Part shown: positions 21,888-31,760 of the stretch, in pieces | Numbering within the stretch: the first letter of the stretch is position 1 | How the letters are laid out: each line of letters begins with the position of its first letter | NCBI GenBank assembly: GCA_964017125.1 | Contig: OZ024908.1 | Span: 65,041,173-65,105,172 of the forward strand | Direction: 5' to 3' | DNA length: 64,000 bases | DNA from: Flabesymbios commensalis | Taxonomy: Eukaryota > Annelida > Polychaeta > Terebellida > Flabelligeridae | The notes under the pieces: model-generated | What the model was told of the DNA's origin: nothing | What the model saw: the letters and a program-made list of their open reading frames with translations, nothing else | Databases searched by the model: none | Program-made: the position numbers and the translations under genes

Positions 21888-22131
21888 TTAACCCTTTAAC
21901 CGCTAAATTATTCAATTGGAATTTTCACCCACCTGAAGTTGTGTCTCACTGACGCGATCCACAACTTCAAGTGAGGGAAAATTATTCAGATTGGACAAAA
22001 TGGATGTGGACTATTTTCAAATCTTGCTGGTTAATGTCACATTCTATCTTCAATATGTTTGAAAGCTGATAGGGAATGTGCTAATATAAAAATGTAGAAA
22101 ACGAATATAATCAGCACCGGCGGTTAAAGGG
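21888..22131 (+). mobile_element. TTAA-B element in intron 5
   Basis: TTAA-CCCTTTAACCGC; right end GGCGGTTAAAGGG followed by ATTT, so the right TTAA is mutated. Confidence 0.85.
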
Positions 22132-22739
22132 ATTTCACCAAGCAAGGGCAGACCGGTACGACGTTGATAACATAATAATTATCATAAGGTGAGTACTTAA
22201 GGCATCGTCCACTGTTGATATAGGCGGGACACTGCGGCCCCACAATTCAGAGGGACACGTGGGAATTAAGGCCAGGCTCTTAAATCACAGTGAGACTATA
22301 TACTTGAGCGACATCTATGGGTATTAATTCCAACAACAGTCAGCTAGAATACGATAATATGTTTCTCTCTTGGGTTATCGAAAGGCATTGGGTTGTAAAT
22401 GGTGCATGTAGGCCTGTTGCCTTGAATCAGCCTGTAGGCCTACACATGATTCAATATTTATTTACAGCATTTGGATATTTTATTCTGGAGCAGTCTCTTG
22501 TCGTGGCTATTTATAGACACAGGCCTGTTCGTTGGGAATCCACAGTGGAATAGTGTAAAATAAGAATTACTTACAGAATAATTATTCGTAGGGGCTTACA
22601 TCACAATATTGAATAATCAACCCGGAACCCTAGAATTAACTCAACCGATTTCAAGTTTTTTGGGTGGCTGCTGAAATTGAAGTTATTGCAACTATTTAAA
22701 GAAGTATGTTTCCCAATTTGCAATCCATGCCATGCCTAC

Positions 22740-23609
22740 CTGGTATATCTTGTACAAAGCCCATAACGAGACAGGTATGGTTGACGATGCGTCTTGTCAG
22801 GACATCCCTTGTGACGTCATCTTCGCCGGTCTCGTTCTGGTTAAGGAATCCTCTAGTGAGGTTTTTGTTAGCAGTGGTCACTTTACAACACAGAGTTTCA
22901 TGAGTGTCCGGGCTCAATACTACATCCGGTAAGTCTAGTTTAAGCCAGTACTTGGCGGGAAATCTATACTGCAAAATACGGTCCACCTTATTGGTTGTCA
23001 GTTCATCGTTGTCGTTCGGCTGTTGGTGTGGTGGTGGTGGTGGTGGTGAGACTTTTGTAGGGTGATTTAAATCAGAGTTTGCCGGCTCTGTTTTCACGGT
23101 TATGTGTGTTTTGAGATCACATGGTACATCAGTTGCCTTGTATTCCTTGCCAATATTGTTTGTGAATCTATATTTTTCCTGAGTTTGGTACGTCACGTGC
23201 TCTGTGTTGCGATTATATGGGGCCACCCGGTGACTTAACGAGAGTTTACCGCTGTAGTCAACAGGTGACTCTGCCTCCACGTCTGAGGTATAACCGCTGC
23301 TACTTCCGCTATTCCAATCGGTGTCGTGACTCTCCGAGAAGCGACGCTGGCCGCCATCTTGACTGTTTCTTAAAGAGGAGGGGACGTGGGGGAGATGGTG
23401 GCCTTGGTTATACCCTAGACGATCCTCTCTCTCCACGCCATGTGGTACCATCATGCTCATATTGTCTACTCTACCGTGCAGGTAGTCATTGGTACCATGT
23501 GCTATATCGTAAGGATGATAGCGGTGGCTCATTGGGGATGACACTTGGTGATGTTGCCCGTTACTGATGATCCACTGGGTGTCCTTCCTGGGACGTCCCA
23601 TCTTGATAG
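22740..23609 (-). CDS. Nuclear receptor exon: C-terminal extension, hinge, start of ligand-binding domain
   Basis: 870-nt exon; acceptor CCACATTACAG, donor CCAG|GTAGGC; phase 1 both sides. Begins AIKMGRPRKDTQW, a basic C-terminal extension of the DNA-binding domain (minor-groove contacts in relatives). A long, mostly disordered hinge follows, rich in His, Ser, Asn and Pro, with SPPPPPPHQQP near two-thirds. From about residue 390 of the full protein it becomes ordered (DRILQYRFPAKYWLKLDLPD) and ends TRRIVNHTCLVMGFVQDIP, ligand-binding helix 3. A frame continues upstream through the intron into a PAL-A copy; that extension is not part of the exon. Confidence 0.9.
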
Positions 23610-23656
23610 CTGTAATGTGGAAAAATAAATGCCAGAAATATATAAATGGACATGTT

Positions 23657-23765
23657 CCCAGCAAACACAAGACTTTTGTATAACATTTGTACAATGTTGG
23701 ACCAACGTCAAAGACGTTGGGCCGACGCTGTACAAATGTTATACAAATCTTTTGTGTTTGTCGGG
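23657..23765. repeat. PAL-A palindrome 48 bp upstream of a receptor splice acceptor
   Basis: CCCAGCAAACACAAGAC...TTTTGTGTTTGTCGGG with TTGTATAACATTTGTACAAT-type arms. It lies in intron 4 on the 5' side of the 23609 acceptor and leaves the frame open into the exon. Confidence 0.9.
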
Positions 23766-23768
23766 TTA

Positions 23769-24142
23769 TTCGTTTCAAAAACAATGCATAAATACATTAG
23801 CTACTACGTGCCCAGAATGACCGATGGCTGCTTCCCCTCTTCTCAGATGAGAGCAGATTCAATCTGTCTTACAACGATGGGGGTGTTAGAGTTTGGAGGA
23901 CACAGGGTGAGAGGTTTCTGCCAGAGTGCTTGTCTCAAACCCAGGAAACATATCCAATCCGTTATGGTGTTGGGGTGCATCGGTCGGGCCAGGGGTATGT
24001 TATGTGCAAGGGTAGTGTGTGACGCTGCCCCATAATTAAAACCATCTGATCAGTATGTCGTGTTTTCATGGATGGAACCTTCTAATGTTTGACAATGAAG
24101 ATTATAATTTGAAACAAAATGTGCTATTACTATGATACTCAC
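23769..24142. other. Receptor intron sequence, no repeat recognised
   Basis: Unique-looking intron DNA between the PAL-A copy and the zinc finger II exon. Confidence 0.4.
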
Positions 24143-24284
24143 CCTTCCTGGACATGCCCACGCTCATGCACTTCTGGTAGCGGCAGTAACGGCACTCATT
24201 TCTTGTACGCGGGTTGATCACACACATCTGTCCACTCTTACACATGTAGGAGGTGTACTCCTGCAAGCCGCGCCTGAAAAACTT
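24143..24284 (-). CDS. Nuclear receptor exon: DNA-binding domain, zinc finger II
   Basis: Acceptor TGTTGTAG, donor AAGG|GTGAGT; phase 0 in, phase 1 out (142 nt). Encodes KFFRRGLQEYTSYMCKSGQM then CVINPRTRNECRYCRYQKCM and SVGMSRK. The four ligands fit C-x5-C-x9-C-x2-C, residues about 174, 180, 190 and 193 if both finger-I exons are used. The FFRR helix, RNxCRYCR and KC..VGM blocks are diagnostic. The residue after the P-box Lys is Lys, giving CEGCKK rather than the common CEGCKG. Confidence 0.95.
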
Positions 24285-24670
24285 CTACAACACACAAAAT
24301 AACCAGGTCAATCACAAATCAAATAATAGGCCTATGACTGGTATGGGTAACTGAATAAACACAGTTTATTATGCAATTACTGACGAATATAGAAATCGAA
24401 ATTTAGGCATTTAGGCAGAGGTGTGTAAAAATTGCCTGCCTAGACCTGTTTTCCAATTAGGAACCGTGTATATTTGAAAAAAATATTCAATCATGTAATT
24501 TATGTTTTAAATTCACTGAAAACCACCTGTCTTATTGTAGGACAAAATTTAACAACGTACATCGTCGAAATAAAAAGAAAAGGAAATGAGAAAGAAAATG
24601 CATCGATTTGATTACAATGTAGTAAATCCGAGATCTCAAATTATTTAGTTATCCAACGCTCGTTTCTTAG

Positions 24671-24754
24671 AAAACACAATATGTTGAGCCAAAGTTGGAT
24701 TATTGCTGGGCCAGCAATAATTCAACTTTGGGTCAAGTAATCCATCGTTTGGTG
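24671..24754. repeat. PAL-A palindrome in the receptor intron
   Basis: AAAACACAATATGTTGAGCC...; arms around GCTGGGCCAGC centre; ends degraded. Confidence 0.75.
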
Positions 24755-24836
24755 ACAACCGCTGTTTTCAATTCTCTCATACTTAACTAGTCTTGACTTG
24801 ACTTGCCTAGTCTAGACTTGGCTTGACTTGACTCAC

Positions 24837-24941
24837 CTTACAGCCCTCGCAGCTGACGACTCCAAAGTGAACACCGTTCGCGAGATCACCACACACAACG
24901 CAGAGCTGTTGCCCTTCTGTGGCCTCCACCTGCTCAGGACG
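24837..24941 (-). CDS. Nuclear receptor exon: DNA-binding domain, canonical zinc finger I
   Basis: Encodes [13 protein letters not shown] then [20 protein letters not shown] and CK, with finger-I spacing C-x2-C-x13-C-x2-C and P-box CEGCK; donor AAG|GTGAG, phase 0. At the acceptor two AGs lie two bases apart (CTGCAG|AG|CGT). Use of the second gives a symmetric phase 0-0 exon of 105 nt that joins the upstream finger exon in frame. Use of the first (exon start 24943) would need a phase-1 upstream exon not seen. The exon is complete by motif; its true 5' partner is uncertain. Confidence 0.9.
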
Positions 24942-25010
24942 CTCTGCAGAAAAACCCCAAACAAATTAACACACGCCAACAGAAAATAATCAAAGAATAA
25001 TTAGCCCTTA

Positions 25011-25234
25011 CAGCGCGGGGGTCGACTTTAGTCTGTGGACGTCAGATTCATACGACTAAAGTCGGTCCCCACGCTGTAAGAGTAAAAATATTTGTAATGG
25101 CCGTTGACCCATAACATAGGTATTCAAATGAATCAGAATTCATAAGCTAACAAAGACAAATCTGATGATTTCAGATTTAAAAACCCTTTGGTCTCCATGG
25201 TTTACATAAACAAATTCAGCATTATAAGGATTAA
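25011..25234 (+). mobile_element. TTAA-D element in the receptor intron
   Basis: CCCTTACAGCGCGGGG at left; right end AGCATTATAAGGA-TTAA, shared with the following TTAA-C element. Confidence 0.85.
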
Positions 25235-25457
25235 CCCTTACAGCACTATAGGCAAGACTAGTCGTTTTTAATTTACTTGATCAGTTTATTAGCCGATCAA
25301 ATAACTGTTATTGGGAATTTAATGAGTCTTTAAACAGCAAGATTTACAAATGTTCGGGCTCAAATTAAACAAATAGGCGAAATTTTCACTCACTTGAAGA
25401 TCAGACAAAACTTCCGGTGGGTTAAAATTTCAATTATTTAATTTGACGCTTGAAGGG
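25231..25457 (+). mobile_element. TTAA-C element chained to TTAA-D
   Basis: TTAA-CCCTTACAGCACTATAGG, CAAATAACTGTTATTGGGAA, hairpin remnant, and right end CTTGAAGGG. Confidence 0.7.
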
Positions 25458-25620
25458 TCCGTGTAGGCGTATATATACGTTGGAAGATGGAAAAGATGGA
25501 AAAGAATGTTTCTCAAGTGTATTTTAAATCTAGAAACTGAGTGAAGTAACGCAGCTGGAATTGGTGATCTGTTATCATCGATCTGTGTTTCCAAAGTTTC
25601 AAACATTCAAGCATACACAC

Positions 25621-25820
25621 NNNNNNNNNNNNNNNNNNNNNNNNNNNNNNNNNNNNNNNNNNNNNNNNNNNNNNNNNNNNNNNNNNNNNNNNNNNNNNNN
25701 NNNNNNNNNNNNNNNNNNNNNNNNNNNNNNNNNNNNNNNNNNNNNNNNNNNNNNNNNNNNNNNNNNNNNNNNNNNNNNNNNNNNNNNNNNNNNNNNNNNN
25801 NNNNNNNNNNNNNNNNNNNN
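25621..25820. other. Assembly gap (200 N)
   Basis: 200 unresolved bases, in the intron between the two finger-I exons; a short exon could be hidden here. Confidence 1.
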
Positions 25821-26038
25821 GCACGTATTTCCTAATAATCATGATAATGTGGATAGCCTACAATTAATGTTATAATGACCATGCCCTTCGAAATTATATT
25901 ATCATTTAGAGTGAATGCCACTGTGCATGTCTCTAATGTTTGCCACCAAAAAAAGATCAACCAAATACAGTACTAGGGCCTAGTACATGTAGTATTCATG
26001 TTATAACTATCTGTCCGATTTTAAATAATTGGCATTAT

Positions 26039-26160
26039 CCCAGGAAACACAAAACATTTGTATGACATTTGTACAATGTTGGACCAACGTCGAAGACGTT
26101 GGTCCAACATTGTACAAATGTTATACAAATGCTATAGTACAACTGTTATACAAATGTTGT
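26039..26160. repeat. PAL-A palindrome
   Basis: CCAGGAAACACAAAAC...; arms TTGTACAATGTTGGACCAAC and complement around CGTCGAAGACG; followed by an extra ACAAATG repeat. Confidence 0.85.
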
Positions 26161-27189
26161 ATGATCTCGTACCAAGTTGATACTTTCAGTGTTTTTGAAT
26201 TGGGGCGAAGCCAACTTAATAAAAAAATGTGATGTATGCCCACTTTTTAGAGACATCTTTTGCGAAAACATAATGATATAATGTAACATACAGAAGATAA
26301 AAAATAGAGAAGAAAACGCCCGCAGGGCTTATTCCAGGAATTTGTGAATGGGGGGAGGGGGGCTGTCCGGAGCATGCTGGATCCGTGCCCGCGATGCACC
26401 CGCTGCTCGTTTTGGCTGTCAAACACTGTTGAAAAGTGCGCGAGGGGGTTTAACCCCTTCGCGCCAGAAAAAATTCAAATATGAGACTTTCTAGGGTGAA
26501 TACTAGGGCTTGTTTAGCCCAATATTCATATTGATGGCACATGGGTACAGTCGACAAAATTTTGGTTCAGATTTGTGGGGGGGGGGGGGGGTCAGACCCT
26601 CCCAGTAATCCGGAGTGGAGGGGTCTGGACCCCCCCAGTACCCCCCCCCCCCCTGGAATAAACACTGGCCCAAGTCACCTCAGACTATTATTTTACTATA
26701 TACTGCCGTGCTTTGCAAGGTAGTACACATCTTTACATCAACATTGGAGTGAGGATAAGCTAGCTGTTTTCATTGGATCATATGAATGTGACGTTTTATT
26801 CCTGATGTTTACTGTGGCTTGACCTGTTTTGATTCAGTTCCATAGGGTTACTTACCCCCGGGTGAACTCAAAAAAATAATTATATCAAATTTGTCCGGAT
26901 AACTTCACCGGTACGTAAAACAAAACACATTTCGCTTGATCACTTACACATCTTGGATTTATGCGTCTACGAGACCTCAAAATTACAACATGATGTCTAA
27001 AATGGCTTTCTCGTGCTAATTACACTTGGAAAAGTGGTATTGCACATCTTTTTCTGACAAATGGTAAGCAATTGAAATTTCATCACGGTCGATGCCGTGG
27101 AAAATGGCGTAAAAACATGATAAATAAAACATTGATAAATTACATTTTCACGAGGCCTAAACTGGGACATAGCAGAAGGCACTATTCTG
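26161..27189. other. Receptor intron: G/C homopolymers, otherwise anonymous
   Basis: G run at 26577-26591 and C runs near 26640-26653. A lone TTAA-CCCCTTCGCGCC end at about 26450 has no partner found. No zinc finger II-like exon was recognised here by eye. Confidence 0.4.
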
Positions 27190-27255
27190 CCGTGCGATGC
27201 CAAAAGGCAGTATCTGCTTAATTTACAAGTAAATTGGCTTTGCAGAGCAGAATTG
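27190..27255. repeat. GCAGTATCTGC short hairpin repeat
   Basis: AAAGGCAGTATCTGCTTAAT followed by TGGCTTTGCAGAGCAGAATT. Related copies at 13005, 31320, 43465 and 62107 show the same order. Confidence 0.65.
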
Positions 27256-27416
27256 TAGCCGCCACATTGACAAGAAGAACTTTTCATAATAGAGGGGTGT
27301 ACCCTTACCAATCTGTTGGCGCCACATACCGATTGATGTCTGTGTCAAAGCAGGAGGAAGACGTGTGTTCGCCGAACACTTTTCCGGTTTCTACTGGGGC
27401 CCTTCTCAGCAAACAC

Positions 27417-27494
27417 GATACGTTGAGCCAATATTGTTTTAATGTTGGGCCGCCGTCTTCGACGTCGGCCTAACATTAAAACAACATTGCTGGG
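27417..27494. repeat. PAL-A palindrome 27 bp downstream of a receptor exon
   Basis: CAGCAAACACGATACGTTG...ACAACATTGCTGGG; centre GGGCCGCCGTCTTCGACGTC. Confidence 0.9.
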
Positions 27495-27521
27495 TTGTCA
27501 TATTCTACGACAATTTCTCAC

Positions 27522-27953
27522 CTTACAGGGCAGGCAGACGCTGGCGCCAAAGAAATTGCCGCTGGCAACTTGGCTGCAGACCTGGCACTGCTTCTGAGCC
27601 TTTTTGCTGCTCATGGGGGTGTCCCTTCTCACCAGCATGGACGGGATCCCCCCGTCAGGTGACAAGGATCGCTTCGAGCGATGTAGCTGCTCTCCAAATG
27701 GGACCCCTGGGGATTCCACTCTCCTGCCCTGCTGGTCCGGGAGCGCCATGGTTCGAGCCTGCTGACTGCACAGCAGCAGAAGTCTGTTGTAGCTAGTCCT
27801 ATCGTGCTGGGATTCCCAAGGTGCCGTCGGGGCCATGACGGCGCCGGGATTGCCCAATGGCGTATTCATGTGTGACGTCATCAACGTAGTCATAGCGAGT
27901 CTGATCAGGACCCGTCACACCATGCAAGAGTCACCGGGCATCAGGCTGTCCTT
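27522..27953 (-). CDS. Nuclear receptor exon: 5' UTR end, N-terminal domain and divergent zinc finger I
   Basis: Acceptor TTTGCAG, donor TGTAAG|GTGAG, phase 0 out. Coding starts at the ATG 27893 (MTTLMTSHMNTPLG); an in-frame TGA lies eight codons upstream, so the start is secure for this exon. A Ser/Pro/Gln-rich N-terminal domain of about 100 residues leads to CQVCSQVASGNFFGASVCLP and CK: Cys 103, 106, 120 and 123 with exact C-x2-C-x13-C-x2-C spacing. The usual GD after the second Cys is SQ, HYG is FFG, and the P-box reads CLPCK, lacking the DNA-contacting Glu. A canonical finger I follows on the next exon, so finger I is duplicated or alternative. Confidence 0.85.
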
Positions 27954-28102
27954 CTGCAAACAGAAGAACACATACATGCATTACTTAGAAATATACATCA
28001 GCTTATAATATAATGATAATATGGTAAACAAGACGCAGATGCCTACAAGTCGCATCCTGTTACTGGCAGGTGTAGTTCCACTAGAGTGGGAATGAGTACT
28101 TC

Positions 28103-28335
28103 TTAACCCTTTAGCCGCCAAATTATTCAATTGAAATTTTCACTCACTTGAAGTTGTGTCTCGCTGACGCGATCCACAACTTAAAGTGAGTGAAAATTAT
28201 TCAGATTGACAAAATGGAGGTCATCTGTTTTCAAATATTGCTGATTTATGTCACATTTTATCTTTAACGTGTTCAAAATGTGCTATTAAAAAATGAGAAC
28301 TCGAATATATGCGACACCGGCGGTTAAAGGGTTAA
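28103..28335 (+). mobile_element. TTAA-B element
   Basis: TTAA-CCCTTTAGCCGCC...GGCGGTTAAAGGG-TTAA, hairpin intact. Confidence 0.9.
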
Positions 28336-28520
28336 GAGTGCAGGATGACAAGTCGAGGCTGGTAGTAAACTAGTAATCTTACACAGGCTCACCAAGGCGG
28401 TTGTCTTCTCAGTGTCCAGTTAGCACTTATGATAAACAATATGATAATGATATCATTCATATATCCTGAACACAATTTCACTATTTTTAAATCTACATGT
28501 ATGTATATTAGAGTAAAAGC

Positions 28521-28622
28521 CAGCCAACACATTGAATCAATGTTGATTTAATATGGGGCCGGCATCGCAGACGGTGGTCCGATATTAAACCAACATTGAT
28601 TCAATGACTCGTGTGTGCTGGG
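28521..28622. repeat. PAL-A palindrome
   Basis: CAGCCAACACATTGAATCAA...; arms TTGAATCAATGTTGATTTAA and complement; centre GGGGCCGGCATCGCAGACGG. Confidence 0.85.
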
Positions 28623-28727
28623 TGTAGTTAGGCACATATCTAGAAAGGATCTCACGAAAATAGGGAACTGTGCTGGCAATTCCAGCTTCGTGAGGATGTA
28701 AAATACATCAGAACAAATAGCCTACCG

Positions 28728-29197
28728 CGATCCACAACTTCAAGTGGCTACAAATTTACAAAGACCTGAAAGAAATTCGTAGGCTACCTACTCTGAACCT
28801 CACGTGGCGCACCATATTTTAGTCTGTCCAAAAACTGTACTGATGCAGTAAACCTTGGAGCAGTGATGTCGACTAGAGTACTGACTATACATTCTGTGTT
28901 TTATTTGGCACCAATGTATAACCAGCTTAAATGTCTTTAATCTTGTAACACTGACTATATGTGGGGACTTAAATTTCACAAATCACATTTCATACAATAG
29001 AGTACTGACTAGACATTCTTTTTTGCACCTGTATATTAACAAGCTTAAATGTCTTAAATCGTGAAACACTGACTATATTTGACTCATATGTGGAGACCTA
29101 AATTTCACATATCACATACATTTTCAGGCACTTGACCGCGACACACAACTTCAAGTGCTTGAAAATTTGAACTAAACACCTCAGAGCTACGGGGTTA
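28728..29197. repeat. TTAA-C-like fragments and a duplicated segment
   Basis: GCGATCCACAACTTCAAGTG at 28729 and CGACACACAACTTCAAGTG near 29137 are TTAA-C hairpin halves. Between them GAGTACTGACTA...TTCACAxATCACAT occurs twice (about 28876-28990 and 29002-29122), a tandem duplication of about 125 bp. Confidence 0.55.
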
Positions 29198-29816
29198 AAT
29201 CTGCTCGACTTTGATATTCAACAGTATTGATAATTTCATGAATTCTCTCGTGTCTACTATTTTTAGATGTTGCGTCGGATCACCCAATGAAGAAGGGAGA
29301 CCGACAATAAAGTGAAGTGAAATCGTCGGCTATTTTCGCATCTCACGTATTATTGACCTGAAACGAACCACCGTGACCTGATAACCCAGACAGATACAAA
29401 TCTTCCTGTTCCACAATTTGTGTTTCTGATTTAACTTGTCGGTATTCTTTTATAAATTGCTAATATGAAGATGAAATTATTAGAATTTTTTTTATGGGAG
29501 GTAACTATCACGCATTTCGTGTTTTTACTAATGATCAAAACTGATCAGAAATATACATAAAGCGTTACCATGGTTAGCATGACAATTTTATACTGATATA
29601 AAACGCCAAGTTTACAAGTTAAACATGGTAAAAAATAATAATAATTTCAGACAATAGAATAAATTATATCCATTCTATCTATCGAAAGGCCTATATTTCC
29701 CATCTGCAAAATCCATGCACTCTAAAGTAAACCAACGAAGCTTCACGTGAAGTCAGAATACATCAGAAAATAGGTGTGAAAGCTGAGATGTCAACGGAAG
29801 TGACAGAAACACATAC

Positions 29817-29967
29817 CTGTGCACTCGACGACCGGCTGTGAAAGTCGGAACATCGGGTGAGGGCGGCAGTTTAAGTTCTTGGTCATGGCCACCAACTTTC
29901 TGGCTCCGGGGGTGCTAGCCGACGATGATGCGAACCCCGGTAGTGACCTTAGATGATACCTGACTGT
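29817..29967 (-). other. Possible 5' UTR exon of the nuclear receptor gene
   Basis: A consensus donor CACAG|GTATGT ends a GC-richer block on the - strand. Joined to the 27953 exon it would give only a short upstream reading frame that stops before the receptor ATG. The 5' limit is unclear; a PAL-A copy begins at 29968. Confidence 0.3.
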
Positions 29968-30069
29968 GCTCCAAAACATTGAACCAGTGTTGGCTTAATG
30001 CTGGCCAACCGTCTACGACTCTGACCCAACATTTAAACACCATTGGTTCAATGCATCTTGCTTGTTGGG
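29968..30069. repeat. PAL-A palindrome
   Basis: Arms CATTGAACCAGTGTTGGCTT and a decayed complement; centre GGCCAACCGTCTACGACTCT. Confidence 0.8.
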
Positions 30070-31111
30070 TAGGGTGGTACAACACGTTGGCCTGTGATGG
30101 GGCCATCGTCTTGGTAGGGTGTTGCACCAAATAGCAAATCGCCTGGGCGAGGAAAATGGATTGCTTTCTTTCTAATTACCCAAGCAAGGACAGGTCAATG
30201 TTGTTCTCAAGACACAATACAATTGTTCGAACTGGAATCAATGAATTATCATGGCAGGAGAACGTAGCCCACCCGTTCAGTCGAGCAGCAGATTCGCAGC
30301 CTTTCGGTGGTGAAGGAGTCAGGACACAAATTTAACTTTATTTCCAATTGCATTCTGATTTATGTGGAAAATCACACGTCGGAACTTAAAGAGCATCAGC
30401 AGGCTAGACGGACAGGGTCAGTTCAGTTCAAACCCGGAACAAAATATTTTACAACTGCCCCAGTCAGCCGTGTCCAAGTGCTAACGACACATGTACGACA
30501 TCATTCTGGTGGCAAATATTCCAAGCTCTTTTGACATGTTTAATTAGATCTGTGTGTCCTACTTTAAACTATTATATCTATATATATAGAAAGCGAATTA
30601 CTTCTTCATTTACAACGAGATTCGTCTTGGTAAACATAGTAAAGTGCCAGTGGCCATTACACATTATTATGTTATGAAATTAAAATAAGAATAGTGTGGA
30701 TGAAATGGCCAATTAAAATCACTTTGTTTGTCCGCTTCTGTGTTGTCAGTGATAATCAAAACAACAGCAAATATTAAAATGTGCAGCATAAATTAAGAAT
30801 AATTTAGCAATTACAAAATACCTATAAAGCATGCGAATAAATAAAAGTGCACAATACCTGGGCGCGTTATTGCAACTAACGCTGTGTAAATTGTGAATCC
30901 ACCAATATGCACACCACTATACCATGTATGGAAAGGTTATAAATATCAGCCAATACATTTAATTTATCCTGTCGCAATGTGATTTATTTGTATGATGCAT
31001 AATCTGATAATAATTAAAATCGCATGAAACTTTTCTCATCACGAGCTAAAACTGCAAGCTGAGTATAGGCCCTACTTTCGAATGTGTAAAAAAGTCGGAT
31101 AACACAGTCAT
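30070..31111. other. No gene recognised
   Basis: Upstream of the receptor. AT-rich, with TATATATATA at 30577-30588. No promoter motif can be assigned. Confidence 0.4.
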
Positions 31112-31196
31112 CCCAACAAACACAAAATGTCGAACCAATGCTGTTTTAACATTGGTTTATCGTCCTACATCGGTTAAGCGTTTTGTGTTTGTTGGG
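31112..31196. repeat. PAL-A palindrome, internally deleted
   Basis: CCCAACAAACACAAAATG...TTTTGTGTTTGTTGGG; followed directly by an 11-base G run. Confidence 0.8.
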
Positions 31197-31317
31197 AGGG
31201 GGGGGGGGTGGTATTCAGTAGCCTATAACATGACCAGAAAGACAACAAAATGCTACAGACAACGCCAGCCTGTCCTTGAGCTTGTTGAGGATGACTCGGT
31301 TTGTAAACCTGTGCCGC

Positions 31318-31392
31318 TCTGCAAACCCAAAAGGCAGTATCTGCTTACTTGTAAATTAAGCAGATACTACCCTTTTGTTTTGCACGGTAGTG
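31318..31392. repeat. GCAGTATCTGC hairpin repeat
   Basis: AGGCAGTATCTGCTTACTTG and AAGCAGATACTACCCTTTTG form an inverted pair flanked by CTGCAAA / TTTTGCACGG. Confidence 0.7.
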
Positions 31393-31541
31393 TGGTACAA
31401 TTGGCCCTAAGTCCACTTTTTTATCTACACACCCGGGCTTCCACGCTTAGCGTCCCAGTTTTGAAGAGGATCAAGCTCGCTGGTATTTTTATTTTGTATT
31501 TTTGGTAGAAGAGCAGTTTGGTTGATGGTCTGATGTATAAA

Positions 31542-31760
31542 TTAACCCTTTACCTGCTAAGTTAATTTATTTAATTTTTCACCCACTTCAAGTTGTGTCT
31601 CGCTACCGCGACCCACAAATTCCGCACACTTGTTTAATTTGAGCGCAAATATGTACAAATCCTGATGTTTAAACACAAATTTCATTCCAATAATAGTAGT
31701 ATGGTCGACAAAAATCAGATTAAAAACGACAATAGTCGTGATCAGCAGGATAAGGGTTAA
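31542..31760 (-). mobile_element. TTAA-C element
   Basis: TTAA-CCCTTTACCTGCTAAG and CAGCAGGATAAGGG-TTAA; includes CACTTCAAGTTGTGTCTCGC. Confidence 0.85.

Noticed and set aside
23217-23567. + strand open frame opposite the receptor hinge
   Set aside because: Antisense shadow of a real exon, no recognisable domain.
22696-23784. Reading the hinge exon as a 362-residue protein starting in the intron
   Set aside because: The upstream part is a PAL-A palindrome. A good acceptor at 23610-23611 with matching phase shows the exon starts at 23609.
26029-26232. Small peptide with ...TFVQCWTNVEDVGPTLYKCYTN, seen again at 57205, 54870 and 23629
   Set aside because: It is the translation of the PAL-A palindrome, not a conserved protein.
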